Shown: positions 55,781 through 64,000 of the stretch, one piece after another
How the letters are laid out: the number at the start of each line of letters is the position of its first letter
Numbering within the stretch: the stretch's first letter is position 1
From: Marinobacter salinexigens
Lineage (GTDB): Bacteria; Pseudomonadota; Gammaproteobacteria; Pseudomonadales; Oleiphilaceae
Length of the DNA: 64,000 bases
Assembly (NCBI RefSeq): GCF_008370345.1
Contig: NZ_VTUU01000001.1
Span: forward strand, 420,223 to 484,222
Reading direction: 5' to 3'
Program-made: the position numbers and the translations under genes
The notes under the pieces: generated by a model
Database searches by the model: none
Told to the model about the DNA's origin: nothing
Seen by the model: only the letters and a program-made list of their open reading frames with translations

Positions 55781-57934
55781 GTGAACCGGATCTTCGGAAT
55801 CCTGATGTGTCTTTGCGTTATCTTCGGAAGCGCTTTTGTTTCAACGACATCGGCGGCGCCGGTCGGCGAGTATGAGCCGATCGCTGCTCGTCAGGTGATT
55901 GAAGCGGCGGTGCCTGGTGTTACCGAAATAAAGCCTCGTGAGGGCAACCGGGCCATTCAGGAACTCTATGGCGACGGAGAACTCAAGGGCTACGCCTATC
56001 AGAGCCTCGATTTCCTGCAAACGCCTGCTTATTCCGGTAAGCCGCTGAACATCGTTGTCGTTCTCGACACCGAAGGGCATATCATCAAGTCCCACGTCAT
56101 CGAGCACCACGAACCCATTCTTCTGGTGGGCATCCCCGAAAGTAAACTGCATGACTTTACCGATCAGTACATCGGGTTAAAGGCCGATCAACGAGTCACC
56201 GTCGGTGGCACTTCAACCGAGACCCGGGTGGCGGTTGATGGTCTTTCCGGTGCTACCGTCACTGTGATGGTGGTTAACGAAGTCATCATGAAAACGGCTC
56301 ACCGGGTAGGTGCGGAGCTAGGGCTCGTGAAGAACACCGGTAAGACCCGCCCGCCGATTGCCGAGGTACAGACTGATGGATTCGAGCCCGCGAGCTGGCA
56401 GACCCTGACCGGGGAAGGCTCCATTCGCCATATGATGCTGACCCGCGGTCAGGTGGATGATGCCTTCAAAGGTACACCAGCTGAGGGGGTGGACGCTGCA
56501 GCCCCTGAAGCACGTGATGAACCGTTGATTGATCTCTACGCGGCCTATCTCAATGTTCCTACCATTGGCCGGAACCTGCTCGGAGACAAGCAATACCAGT
56601 GGCTGATGTCTGAGCTGAAAGACGGTGAGCACGCCATGGCGGTGGTCGCCAACGGGGATTATTCCTTCAAGGGCTCAGGTTATGTTCGTGGCGGCATTTT
56701 CGACCGGGTCCAGATCCGTCAGTTTGGCGATACCTTCAATTTCAGAGATCTCGATTATTACCGCCTGAGTGATGTCTATGCCGAGGGCATGCCCGCTTTT
56801 GGCGAGATGGCCATCTTCATCGTGCGGCAGCAGTACAACTTTGATCCCGGTACCGAATGGAGCCTGGAACTGACCGTAAAACGTCAGACCGGTCCGCTGG
56901 ATAGTGAATTCCAGGTATTCCCTCTCAGCTATCAGTTGCCGGATCAGTATTTTACCCGCGCCGAGCCGGTGCTGACAGAAGAGGACATGTTGGCGGACCA
57001 GCCCATGTGGGTGCAGGTCTGGTATCAGAAGGACTTCCAGATTGTCGTGCTTTGCATCGGGCTCGGGGTGCTGCTGTTTATCCTGTTCTTCCAGGACTGG
57101 TTGGTGCAGAAACCGAAGATGATGCGTTGGATACGGCACGGTTTCCTTGTCTACACCCTCGTCTTTATTGGTTGGTATGCGCTGGGTCAGTTGTCGATTG
57201 TGAATGTGCTTACTTTCGTCAACAGCCTCATCAAAGGATTCACCTGGGAAACCTTCCTGATTGATCCGATGCTGTTCGTGCTCTGGGCGGTGGTAGCCGG
57301 CATCGTCCTGCTGTGGGGGCGGGCCGTGTTCTGCGGCTGGCTGTGTCCTTTCGGGGCGCTTCAGGAACTGCTGAACGAAATTGCCCGAAAGCTGAAAATA
57401 CCCCAGTACACCGTGCCATTTTCCTGGCATGAGCGCCTGTGGGCGATCAAATACATTGTCCTGTTGGTGTTGTTCGGGGTTTCGCTGGAATCCATGGCTA
57501 CCGCTGAGCGGCTGGCAGAAGTTGAACCCTTCAAAACCTCGATCACCCTGCATTTCGACCGCAGCTGGCCCTTTGTGAGTTACGCCGTGTTGTTGCTGGT
57601 GGTGAACCTGTTTACCCGCAAGGTGTACTGCCGCTACATCTGCCCCCTCGGTGCCGCACTGGCGCTGCCAACCAAACTCAGGGTGTTCGACTGGCTCAAA
57701 CGCCGGAAGGAGTGTGGTAACCCGTGCCGTCTGTGCGACCACGAATGTGAAGTTCAGGCGATCCACCCGGACGGGCACATCAACTACATGGAATGCCATT
57801 ACTGCCTGGATTGCCAGATGACCTATTTCGATGACCATAAGTGCCCGCCGCTGATCGTCAAGCGTCGCGGCAAGCGCCGTGGTCATAACGCTCCTGGACA
57901 CCCGGAAGAGATCCCGGTCACCCAGGTGAACTGA
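55781..57934 (+). CDS. nosR: NosR, electron donor/regulator of nitrous oxide reduction
   Basis: A 717-residue membrane iron-sulfur flavoprotein. A signal peptide and periplasmic FMN-binding domain (LSGATVTVMV) precede transmembrane helices with CGWLCPFGALQELL and CRYICPLGAALAL. Two C-terminal 4Fe-4S motifs follow (CRLCDHECEVQAIH, CHYCLDCQM). NosR passes electrons to NosZ and is needed for its expression. GTG 55781 is chosen, with GGGGG upstream; TTG at 55769 is an alternative. Confidence 0.96.
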   Translation: MNRIFGILMCLCVIFGSAFVSTTSAAPVGEYEPIAARQVIEAAVPGVTEIKPREGNRAIQELYGDGELKGYAYQSLDFLQTPAYSGKPLNIVVVLDTEGHIIKSHVIEHHEPILLVGIPESKLHDFTDQYIGLKADQRVTVGGTSTETRVAVDGLSGATVTVMVVNEVIMKTAHRVGAELGLVKNTGKTRPPIAEVQTDGFEPASWQTLTGEGSIRHMMLTRGQVDDAFKGTPAEGVDAAAPEARDEPLIDLYAAYLNVPTIGRNLLGDKQYQWLMSELKDGEHAMAVVANGDYSFKGSGYVRGGIFDRVQIRQFGDTFNFRDLDYYRLSDVYAEGMPAFGEMAIFIVRQQYNFDPGTEWSLELTVKRQTGPLDSEFQVFPLSYQLPDQYFTRAEPVLTEEDMLADQPMWVQVWYQKDFQIVVLCIGLGVLLFILFFQDWLVQKPKMMRWIRHGFLVYTLVFIGWYALGQLSIVNVLTFVNSLIKGFTWETFLIDPMLFVLWAVVAGIVLLWGRAVFCGWLCPFGALQELLNEIARKLKIPQYTVPFSWHERLWAIKYIVLLVLFGVSLESMATAERLAEVEPFKTSITLHFDRSWPFVSYAVLLLVVNLFTRKVYCRYICPLGAALALPTKLRVFDWLKRRKECGNPCRLCDHECEVQAIHPDGHINYMECHYCLDCQMTYFDDHKCPPLIVKRRGKRRGHNAPGHPEEIPVTQVN

Positions 57935-57995
57935 GTAGTCCCTATAAAAAAACTGAGAAGCAAAACCGCCATAATCAACAACGGAGTTGGATGCT

Positions 57996-59891
57996 ATGAA
58001 GAAGCAAGAAGATCTGACCAGGGAACAGTCCGAAGCGCCAGAAGGCGGCCTGAGTCGCCGCCGCTTTATGGGTGCGGCAGCCATTGCGGGTGTTGCCGGT
58101 GCTACCGGCCTTGGTTCAGCCGTGATGTCGCGGGAAGCGTTTGCTGCAGCCGCTGAAGAAGCCCGGAACAAGTTTGTCATTCATCCGGGTGAGCTGGACG
58201 AGTACTACGGTTTCTGGAGTGGTGGACACCAGGGTGAAGTCCGGGTTTTGGGTGTTCCGTCCATGCGGGAGCTGATGCGTATTCCGGTATTCAATGTGGA
58301 TTCTGCCACCGGTTGGGGTCTGACCAACGAAAGTAAGGACGTACTGGGCCGTGACAAGACCTACCTCAACGGCGACTGTCACCACCCCCATATTTCCATG
58401 ACCGATGGCCGCTATGACGGCAAATATCTTTTCATCAACGACAAGGCTAACACCCGGGTTGCCCGGATCCGTCTTGATATCATGAAGACGGACAAAATTA
58501 CACATATCCCGAATGTCCAGGCCATTCACGGCTTGCGTCTGCAGAAGGTACCGAAAACCAACTACGTATTCTGTAACGCGGAGTTTGTGATTCCGCAGCC
58601 GAACGATGGCAGCGAGTACAGCCTTGAGAAAAGCTACACCATGTTCAACGCACTGGATGCTGAGACCATGGAGGTGGCCTGGCAGGTGATCGTCGATGGC
58701 AACCTGGACAACACCGACGCTGACTACACCGGCAAGTACGCGGCATCTACCTGCTACAACTCGGAGAAGGCCGTCGACCTCGCAGGCACTATGCGTAACG
58801 ACCGCGACTGGGTGGTGGTGTTCAATGTCGAGCGTATCGAAGCTGCAGTCAAGGCTGGTAAGTTCAAGACCATTGGCGACTCCAAAGTACCTGTGGTGGA
58901 TGGTCGTCACGGCTCTGATCTGACCCGCTATATTCCGGTGCCGAAGAATCCTCACGGTCTGAATACCTCACCTGACGGCAAGTACTTCGTTGCTAACGGT
59001 AAACTGTCACCTACGGTTTCCATTATTGCCATCGACAAGCTGGATGATCTGTTTGATGACAAGATCGGCGAGCGTGATCCGGTGGTGGGTGAGCCGGAGC
59101 TGGGTCTTGGGCCTCTGCATACAACCTATGATGGCCGTGGCAATGCTTACACCACGTTGTTTATCGACAGCCAGGTGTGTAAGTGGAACATTGCCGATGC
59201 GATCAAGCACTACAATGGCGAGAAGGTGAACTACATTCGCCAGAAACTGGATGTGCACTATCAGCCGGGCCACAACCATGCGTCCCTGACGGAATCCCGG
59301 GATGCGGATGGCAAGTGGCTTGTGGTGCTCTCCAAGTTCTCCAAGGACCGTTTCCTGCCGGTTGGTCCGTTGCATCCTGAGAATGATCAGCTCATCGATA
59401 TCTCCGGTGAGGAAATGAAGCTGGTGCACGATGGTCCGACCTATGCCGAGCCCCATGACTGTATCCTGGTTCGTCGTGATCAGATCAAGACCAAAAAGAT
59501 CTGGGAGCGTAACGATCCTTTCTTTGCCTCGGCGGTTGAGCAGGCCAAGAAGGATGGTGTAACTCTGGAGGCCGATAACAAGGTGATCCGTGATGGCAAC
59601 AAGGTGCGTGTTTACATGACGTCTGTTGCACCTCAGTACGGTATGACCGAGTTCAAGGTCAAGGAAGGAGATGAGGTGACGGTGTATGTCTCCAACCAGG
59701 ACACCATCGAGGATGTGTCTCACGGCTTCTGTATGGTTAACCATGGTGTAAGCATGGAGATCAGTCCGCAGCAGACCTCTTCTGTGACCTTTACGGCGGG
59801 CAAACCGGGGGTTTACTGGTACTACTGTAACTGGTTCTGTCATGCGCTCCATATGGAGATGGGTGGTCGGATGATTGTCGAGAAGGCCTGA
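57996..59891 (+). CDS. nosZ: Nitrous oxide reductase NosZ
   Basis: Periplasmic copper enzyme reducing N2O to N2. 631 residues, clade I type with a Tat signal (SRRRFMGAAAIAGV). CuZ histidines occur as GDCHHPHISM, HGLN and GHNHASLTES. The C-terminal CuA site is FCMVNHGVSMEI with CNWFCHALHMEMGGR. ATG 57996 follows GGAG by 9 bp. It lies in the nosRZDFYL order; a palindromic element separates it from nosD. Confidence 0.99.
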   Translation: MKKQEDLTREQSEAPEGGLSRRRFMGAAAIAGVAGATGLGSAVMSREAFAAAAEEARNKFVIHPGELDEYYGFWSGGHQGEVRVLGVPSMRELMRIPVFNVDSATGWGLTNESKDVLGRDKTYLNGDCHHPHISMTDGRYDGKYLFINDKANTRVARIRLDIMKTDKITHIPNVQAIHGLRLQKVPKTNYVFCNAEFVIPQPNDGSEYSLEKSYTMFNALDAETMEVAWQVIVDGNLDNTDADYTGKYAASTCYNSEKAVDLAGTMRNDRDWVVVFNVERIEAAVKAGKFKTIGDSKVPVVDGRHGSDLTRYIPVPKNPHGLNTSPDGKYFVANGKLSPTVSIIAIDKLDDLFDDKIGERDPVVGEPELGLGPLHTTYDGRGNAYTTLFIDSQVCKWNIADAIKHYNGEKVNYIRQKLDVHYQPGHNHASLTESRDADGKWLVVLSKFSKDRFLPVGPLHPENDQLIDISGEEMKLVHDGPTYAEPHDCILVRRDQIKTKKIWERNDPFFASAVEQAKKDGVTLEADNKVIRDGNKVRVYMTSVAPQYGMTEFKVKEGDEVTVYVSNQDTIEDVSHGFCMVNHGVSMEISPQQTSSVTFTAGKPGVYWYYCNWFCHALHMEMGGRMIVEKA

Positions 59892-59950
59892 CCTTCTTGT
59901 ACCGGGGCTTGCTTGTCGGGCTCCGGTGCTCTCCCGAATGTCGGGGGAGC

Positions 59951-60064
59951 AAACCGGGAGGAGAATCCTTTCCAAAACACGCTCCTGGCGGCCCATCCAT
60001 GGGGCGCTTGGGCTTCGCCATCCATGGCTCCGCACAGTTTTGGAAAGGACTCTCCTCCCGGCTT
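59951..60064 (+). repeat. Palindromic element, copy C, inside the nos operon
   Basis: 28-bp arms (59951-59978 and 60037-60064) pair with two G-T-compatible mismatches; the inner ends are CCAAAAC and GTTTTGG. The 58-bp core matches copies A and B. In the core hairpin, CACAT/ATGTG of copy B is CCCAT/ATGGG here, a compensated change. It lies between nosZ and nosD and could protect the nosZ message or reduce read-through to nosD. Confidence 0.85.
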
Positions 60065-60114
60065 GCCAGAGATCTGGAGTGGCCTGATAGAAAACATCTC
60101 TAAGAGAGTTATTG

Positions 60115-61380
60115 ATGTATCAACATTTGCGTTATGGGGTGGCCCTGTCAGTCGCTCTTTTATCGCTTGCCGCACATGCGGACCTTCAAGAAAAGCTGGA
60201 TGCACTGGAGCCGGGTGCGTCTTTCGAGCTTCCTGCCGAACAACTCTCGCCGTTGGTTATTCGTGTGCCCGGAGTCACCGTGTCCTGTGCTGCGGGGACG
60301 GTTATTGATGGTGGCGGGCAAGGGAATGCGGTGGAGATTCAGGCGCCGGAGGTGACGCTCTCGGGGTGTGACGTCCGTAACTGGGGACGGGATCTGAATA
60401 AGCTGGATGCCGGTATTTTTGTGGCCCGGGACGCCCGGGGCGCGGTCATCGAGGAGTCACACCTTCAGGGGCCGGCGTTTGGTGTGTGGCTGGATGCGAC
60501 ACCGGATGTGACGGTCAGGAACAATGTCATCCGTGGTGACACGACACTTCGTTCCCAGGACCGGGGCAACGGGGTGCATCTGTTCAATACCACCGGGGCG
60601 CTGATTGAAGGCAACGACATCAGTCAAACCCGGGATGCCATTTATATTGAGACCGCCAACGGTAATACGATTCGCGGCAATGTGATGACGGATCTGCGTT
60701 ACGGCATCCATTACATGTACTCGATGAATAATCTGCTGGAGAACAATGTGACCCGGGGGACCCGGACCGGGTATGCGTTGATGCAGAGTAAGCGGCTGAA
60801 AGTGCTGAATAATCGCTCCGAAAACGATGAAAATTACGGGATTCTGATGAATTTTATTACCCAGTCGGAATTGCGGGGCAATGTGATCAACGGAGTGTCA
60901 CAGGGGCAGACAGCCGGGGTGGTTATTTCCGGTGCCGAAGGCAAGGCGGTGTTTATTTACAACTCGCTCTACAACACCTTTGAGGGCAACTATTTCGGGG
61001 ACAGCAATATCGGCATTCACCTGACGGCAGGTTCCGAGGAGAACAAGGTGTTTGGTAATGCCTTTGTGAACAACCAGCGCCAGGTGAAGTATGTCGCCAC
61101 CCGAACTCAGGAGTGGTCGGAAGACGGCAAAGGTAATTACTGGAGCGATTACCTGGGCTGGGACAGGGATCAGGACGGACAGGGTGATGTGCCCTATGAG
61201 CCCAACGACAATGTGGATCGCCTGCTATGGAAGTACCCGGAGGCGAAGATTCTGATGTTCAGCCCGGCAGTGGATACCTTGCGCTGGGTTCAGGATGCCT
61301 TTCCTGTCGTCAAGGCAGCAGGCGTCGCTGATTCTCATCCTTTGATGAATATTCCCCCTGAACTGCAACCGGAGCGCTGA
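60115..61380 (+). CDS. nosD: NosD, periplasmic copper-centre maturation protein
   Basis: A 421-residue secreted protein with a signal peptide ending near AHA. It is built of right-handed beta-helix (CASH/NosD) repeats (e.g. NNVIRGDTT, GNDISQTRDAIYIETANGNTIRGNVMTDLRYGIHYMYS). NosD works with NosF and NosY to load the CuZ site of NosZ. ATG 60115 is used. Its stop overlaps the nosF start. Confidence 0.96.
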   Translation: MYQHLRYGVALSVALLSLAAHADLQEKLDALEPGASFELPAEQLSPLVIRVPGVTVSCAAGTVIDGGGQGNAVEIQAPEVTLSGCDVRNWGRDLNKLDAGIFVARDARGAVIEESHLQGPAFGVWLDATPDVTVRNNVIRGDTTLRSQDRGNGVHLFNTTGALIEGNDISQTRDAIYIETANGNTIRGNVMTDLRYGIHYMYSMNNLLENNVTRGTRTGYALMQSKRLKVLNNRSENDENYGILMNFITQSELRGNVINGVSQGQTAGVVISGAEGKAVFIYNSLYNTFEGNYFGDSNIGIHLTAGSEENKVFGNAFVNNQRQVKYVATRTQEWSEDGKGNYWSDYLGWDRDQDGQGDVPYEPNDNVDRLLWKYPEAKILMFSPAVDTLRWVQDAFPVVKAAGVADSHPLMNIPPELQPER

Positions 61381-62312
61381 TGAGCTGTTTTCGTTTGGAT
61401 AATGTCAGTTACCGCTATGACAAACGCCCGGTGCTGCACGGTATTGATCTGAGCCTGGAAGAGGGAGAAATCCTCGGGCTGTTCGGCCATAACGGTGCGG
61501 GCAAGACAACATCGATCAAGCTGATCCTCGGGCTCATGCAGCCTGTACAGGGTCAGGTTACGGTGTTGGGTGGTCAGGCGGGGGACCCGCAGGTAACCCA
61601 GCATATTGGTTACCTGCCGGAGAATGTGATGTTCTATCCCCAGCTCACCGGCCGGGAAATTCTCAGGCACTTCGCCCGTCTCAAAGGGGCCTCTCTCCGC
61701 CAGGTGCCGGAACTGCTGGATCAGGTTGGTTTGAGCGATGCCATGGATTCCCGCACAAGAACTTACTCGAAAGGCATGCGCCAGCGTCTGGGGCTGGCGC
61801 AGGCTCTTCTCGGGAAACCAAGATTGTTGATGCTCGATGAGCCCACCGTCGGGCTGGATCCGGTGGCCACTGCTGATTTGTATCGTCTGTTGCAGGGACT
61901 GCGGGACGAAGGCACCGGTATTGTGCTGTGTTCCCATGTGTTGCCGGGTGTAGAACCCTACATTGACCGAGCGGCCATTCTGACCGATGGTGCGCTGAAG
62001 GCTTCAGGTAACCTGGCAGCCTTGCGCCAGCAGGCTCACATGCCTGTCACGCTATCGCTGAAGCCTGCCAACAGCGTCTCCGCTCTGGAAAAAGTGATTG
62101 ATGCTGCCCAGACAAGCACCGGGCTGATGACCAAAACCGGACAGGGGGAACTGCGGGTGGATGTGCAACCCAGGGAGAAAATGGCATTGCTGGAAAGTGT
62201 TATGAAATCTGGTGAAGTGGCGGATGTAAGCATTCACCAACCCAGCCTGGAAGACATCTATGTGCATTTTATCGGGTCGGGTGGTCTGGCCCATCGGGGA
62301 GGTGGCCGATGA
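61380..62312 (+). CDS. nosF: NosF, ABC transporter ATPase
   Basis: A 310-residue ABC ATPase with Walker A GHNGAGKTTS, signature YSKGMRQRLGLAQAL and Walker B LLMLDEPTVGLDP. It drives the NosDFY complex in sulfur or copper delivery for NosZ assembly. It is coupled at both ends: overlap with nosD at its start and with nosY at its end. Confidence 0.97.
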   Translation: MSCFRLDNVSYRYDKRPVLHGIDLSLEEGEILGLFGHNGAGKTTSIKLILGLMQPVQGQVTVLGGQAGDPQVTQHIGYLPENVMFYPQLTGREILRHFARLKGASLRQVPELLDQVGLSDAMDSRTRTYSKGMRQRLGLAQALLGKPRLLMLDEPTVGLDPVATADLYRLLQGLRDEGTGIVLCSHVLPGVEPYIDRAAILTDGALKASGNLAALRQQAHMPVTLSLKPANSVSALEKVIDAAQTSTGLMTKTGQGELRVDVQPREKMALLESVMKSGEVADVSIHQPSLEDIYVHFIGSGGLAHRGGGR

Positions 62313-63139
62313 GTAGCGTCTGGACCATCGCCCGCAAGGAGTTAAGTGACAGCCTGCGTAACCGCTGGCTGATGGCGATCTCTCTGGTCTTTGCCAGTCT
62401 CGCCCTGGGCATTGCCTGGTTCGGCGCAGCAGCGTCGGGCCAGGTGGGCTACGCCTCGACACCGGCTACCATTGCCAGTCTGGCAAGCCTGGGTATTTTC
62501 CTGATTCCCTTGATTGCGCTGTTGTTGGCTTACGATGCGATTGTCGGTGAAGAGGAGGGCGGAACCCTGTTGCTGCTGATGACCTATCCGCTCAGCCGCA
62601 GTCAGTTGCTGCTCGGGAAGTTTCTGGGGCACGGTCTGACGCTGGCCCTGGCTACGCTGATCGGGTTTGGAGTGGCCGGTGTTGCCATCGCACTGCTGGT
62701 GGATAATGTTGCGATCGTTAGCCTGGCGATTGCCATGCTGCGTTTTATCGCCTCTACCGTTCTTCTGGGCTGGGGATTTATTGCCCTGGCCTATGTTATC
62801 AGCGTGAGAGTCAGTGAAAAGCCGGTAGCCGCGGGCCTTGCGTTGGCGATCTGGTTCTTCTTTGTGCTGATTTTTGACCTGGTTCTGCTGGGCACTCTGG
62901 TTGCCAGTGAAGGCAAATTCAACGCAGAGCTGTTGCCCTGGCTGCTGATGCTCAACCCAACCGATATCTACCGTCTGCTCAATATCGTTGCCTTCGGGGA
63001 TGGAGCTCAGCTCAGCGGTGTATTGAGTCTGGGAGCTGATCTTCCTGTTGGCGCCGTCGGCCTCTGGTTTGCTCTGGTGCTTTGGTTTGTCATCCCGCTG
63101 GCCGGTGCCCTGTTGTTGTTCCGAAATCGTCGAATCTGA
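62309..63139 (+). CDS. nosY: NosY, ABC transporter permease
   Basis: A 276-residue membrane permease with six hydrophobic segments. The start is WTIARKELSDSLRNRWL and the family loop is EEEGGTLLLLMTYPLSRSQLLLGKFLG. Forms the NosDFY complex. Overlaps nosF by 4 bp. Confidence 0.97.
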   Translation: MSSVWTIARKELSDSLRNRWLMAISLVFASLALGIAWFGAAASGQVGYASTPATIASLASLGIFLIPLIALLLAYDAIVGEEEGGTLLLLMTYPLSRSQLLLGKFLGHGLTLALATLIGFGVAGVAIALLVDNVAIVSLAIAMLRFIASTVLLGWGFIALAYVISVRVSEKPVAAGLALAIWFFFVLIFDLVLLGTLVASEGKFNAELLPWLLMLNPTDIYRLLNIVAFGDGAQLSGVLSLGADLPVGAVGLWFALVLWFVIPLAGALLLFRNRRI

Positions 63140-63153
63140 ATGGAGTTTTCCTG

Positions 63154-63735
63154 ATGAAACCATCAAATCTCAGTGGGTTGTTGGTACTGCTGGCGGCCAT
63201 GACGCTGGCAGCCTGCGGTGGTACCGAAGAAGCAGTGGCCAGCAAACCGGTCCCGGTGAACTTCCAGAGTGGCGACGAATGCCATGTCTGCGGCATGGTG
63301 ATCAGTGGCTTCCCGGGACCGAAAGGAGAGGCCATCACCGAAAAGGAACATCAGGTTCACAAGTTCTGTTCCACCAAAGACATGTTTGCCTGGGTCCTGC
63401 AGCCGGAAAACATCAACCGGGAACACACGCTTTATGTTCATGACATGGCACAAAGCGAGTGGACAGAGCCTGACGACACGGACCTGATTGATGCCCGGGA
63501 TGCGTTTTACGTGGCTGGCTCGAATCGCATGGGAGCCATGGGGCCAACACTGGCGTCGTTCGCTAGCCGGGACAGTGCTGAAGCGTTTGCCAGTGAATAT
63601 GGCGGGAACGTTCTCAAATTCAGCGAAGTAACTCTGGGACACCTGAACAGTCCGATGCCGGCGAGTGATTCCGGAGAGTTGCTGATGGAGTCAATGGATC
63701 ATAGCCGCATGGATTCAATGCACACGGAGCAATGA
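63154..63735 (+). CDS. nosL: NosL, copper chaperone lipoprotein
   Basis: A 193-residue outer or inner membrane lipoprotein. The signal ends TLAAC (Cys21). The Cu(I) motif CHVCGMVIS and later Met residues (MGAMGPTLASFAS) are visible. NosL gives copper to NosDFY for NosZ. The tail is Met/His-rich (MDHSRMDSMH), perhaps an added copper site. TGGAG precedes ATG 63154. Confidence 0.95.
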   Translation: MKPSNLSGLLVLLAAMTLAACGGTEEAVASKPVPVNFQSGDECHVCGMVISGFPGPKGEAITEKEHQVHKFCSTKDMFAWVLQPENINREHTLYVHDMAQSEWTEPDDTDLIDARDAFYVAGSNRMGAMGPTLASFASRDSAEAFASEYGGNVLKFSEVTLGHLNSPMPASDSGELLMESMDHSRMDSMHTEQ

Positions 63736-63774
63736 GCCGGAAAGGGAAAGATGAAAGATCGGGGAACTGGGGTG

Positions 63775-64000
63775 TCACCCCCCCGTCATGTTCATGAAAC
63801 GAAGGATCTGGACGTCGCCATTGGTTGAGAAATGATGGCGTTCAGGTTTCAGGTCCATGGCGTTGATGATGGTCTGGCGGAGCTTGTTGTCCGATGTCGG
63901 GTTAGCCCGCAGTACCCTGCGCAGATCAACGGAATGTTCGTTACCCAGACACAGCAGCAGCCTGCCTTCCACCGTCACCCGCACACGGTTGCAGGTGGCG
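63775..64000 (-). CDS. moaA: MoaA, molybdopterin precursor synthase, C-terminal part
   Basis: Partial gene running off the right edge; only the last 74 codons are present. The C-terminal 4Fe-4S region [20 protein letters not shown] is clear, and the chain ends with the double glycine (MTGG) needed for catalysis. MoaA is a radical SAM enzyme of molybdenum cofactor synthesis, needed for NarG. It converges with nosL over a 39-bp gap. Confidence 0.93.
   Translation of the reverse strand, partial: ATCNRVRVTVEGRLLLCLGNEHSVDLRRVLRANPTSDNKLRQTIINAMDLKPERHHFSTNGDVQILRFMNMTGG

Noticed and set aside
56675-58180. 501-codon minus-strand frame opposite nosR and nosZ
   Set aside because: Spans two certain genes on the other strand and has no sensible protein features.

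Overview
The window reads as chromosomal DNA of a marine denitrifying gammaproteobacterium, most likely Marinobacter or a close relative. That assignment rests on protein resemblance and gene order only; no rRNA gene is present. Coding density is high and both strands are used. The window is an almost complete denitrification supercluster: nitrate reductase (narGHJI with narK and narXL), cytochrome cd1 nitrite reductase (nirS, nirC, nirF, nirQ), nitric oxide reductase (norCB, norD, norEF), nitrous oxide reductase (nosRZDFYL) and a Dnr-type regulator. Genes for cofactors, metals and sensing are interleaved with it.

Layout. 1-5.6 kb: nirS on the minus strand, divergent from nirC-nirF-PhnD-like protein-nirQ-small membrane protein. 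5.6-11.2 kb: norC-norB-polyferredoxin-norD-norE-norF on the minus strand. 11.4-22.1 kb: a metal block with an AEC transporter, a CadR/PbrR-type MerR regulator, two CDF exporters, a copper two-component system, a cupredoxin-copA-copB operon, a Met-rich protein, SCO1 and CtaG. 22.2-31.9 kb: a tandem HAD protein, a periplasmic binding protein, an FeS photolyase-family protein, hemN, an ECF sigma/anti-sigma pair and a propeller lipoprotein. 32-36.2 kb: a NIT-domain chemoreceptor divergent from ubiU-ubiV. 36.3-40 kb: a Fur-type iron uptake operon (polyferredoxin, small periplasmic protein, FTR1, P19). 40.1-41.1 kb: a second norE-norF-like pair. 41.3-44.6 kb: ubiT, narL and narX. 44.7-53.7 kb: narK, narGHJI and a parvulin foldase. 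54-55.7 kb: dnr and two small proteins. 55.8-63.7 kb: nosRZDFYL. The end of moaA runs off the right edge.

How it works together. NarXL and a nitrate/nitrite chemoreceptor sense the substrate, and Dnr and an FNR-type regulator sense NO and low oxygen. Nar, NirS, NorCB and NosZ then reduce nitrate to N2. UbiUVT and HemN supply quinone and heme without oxygen, MoaA supplies molybdopterin, and the copper and iron genes handle the metals these enzymes need. Read by eye, FNR/Dnr-like boxes lie before nirS, norC, dnr and nosR, and NarL-like 7-2-7 dyads lie before nirS, norC, narG, nosR and the chemoreceptor.

The least-explained signals are: (i) three copies of a 101-114 bp palindromic element with a conserved 57-58 bp core but different, always self-complementary arms; (ii) a three-copy direct-repeat motif that looks like the operator of the copper two-component system; (iii) a pair of MerR-type operators linking two separate CDF genes; (iv) a tandem HAD protein with Asp+2 changed to His in both domains; and (v) a stand-alone copy of the FTR1 periplasmic domain.
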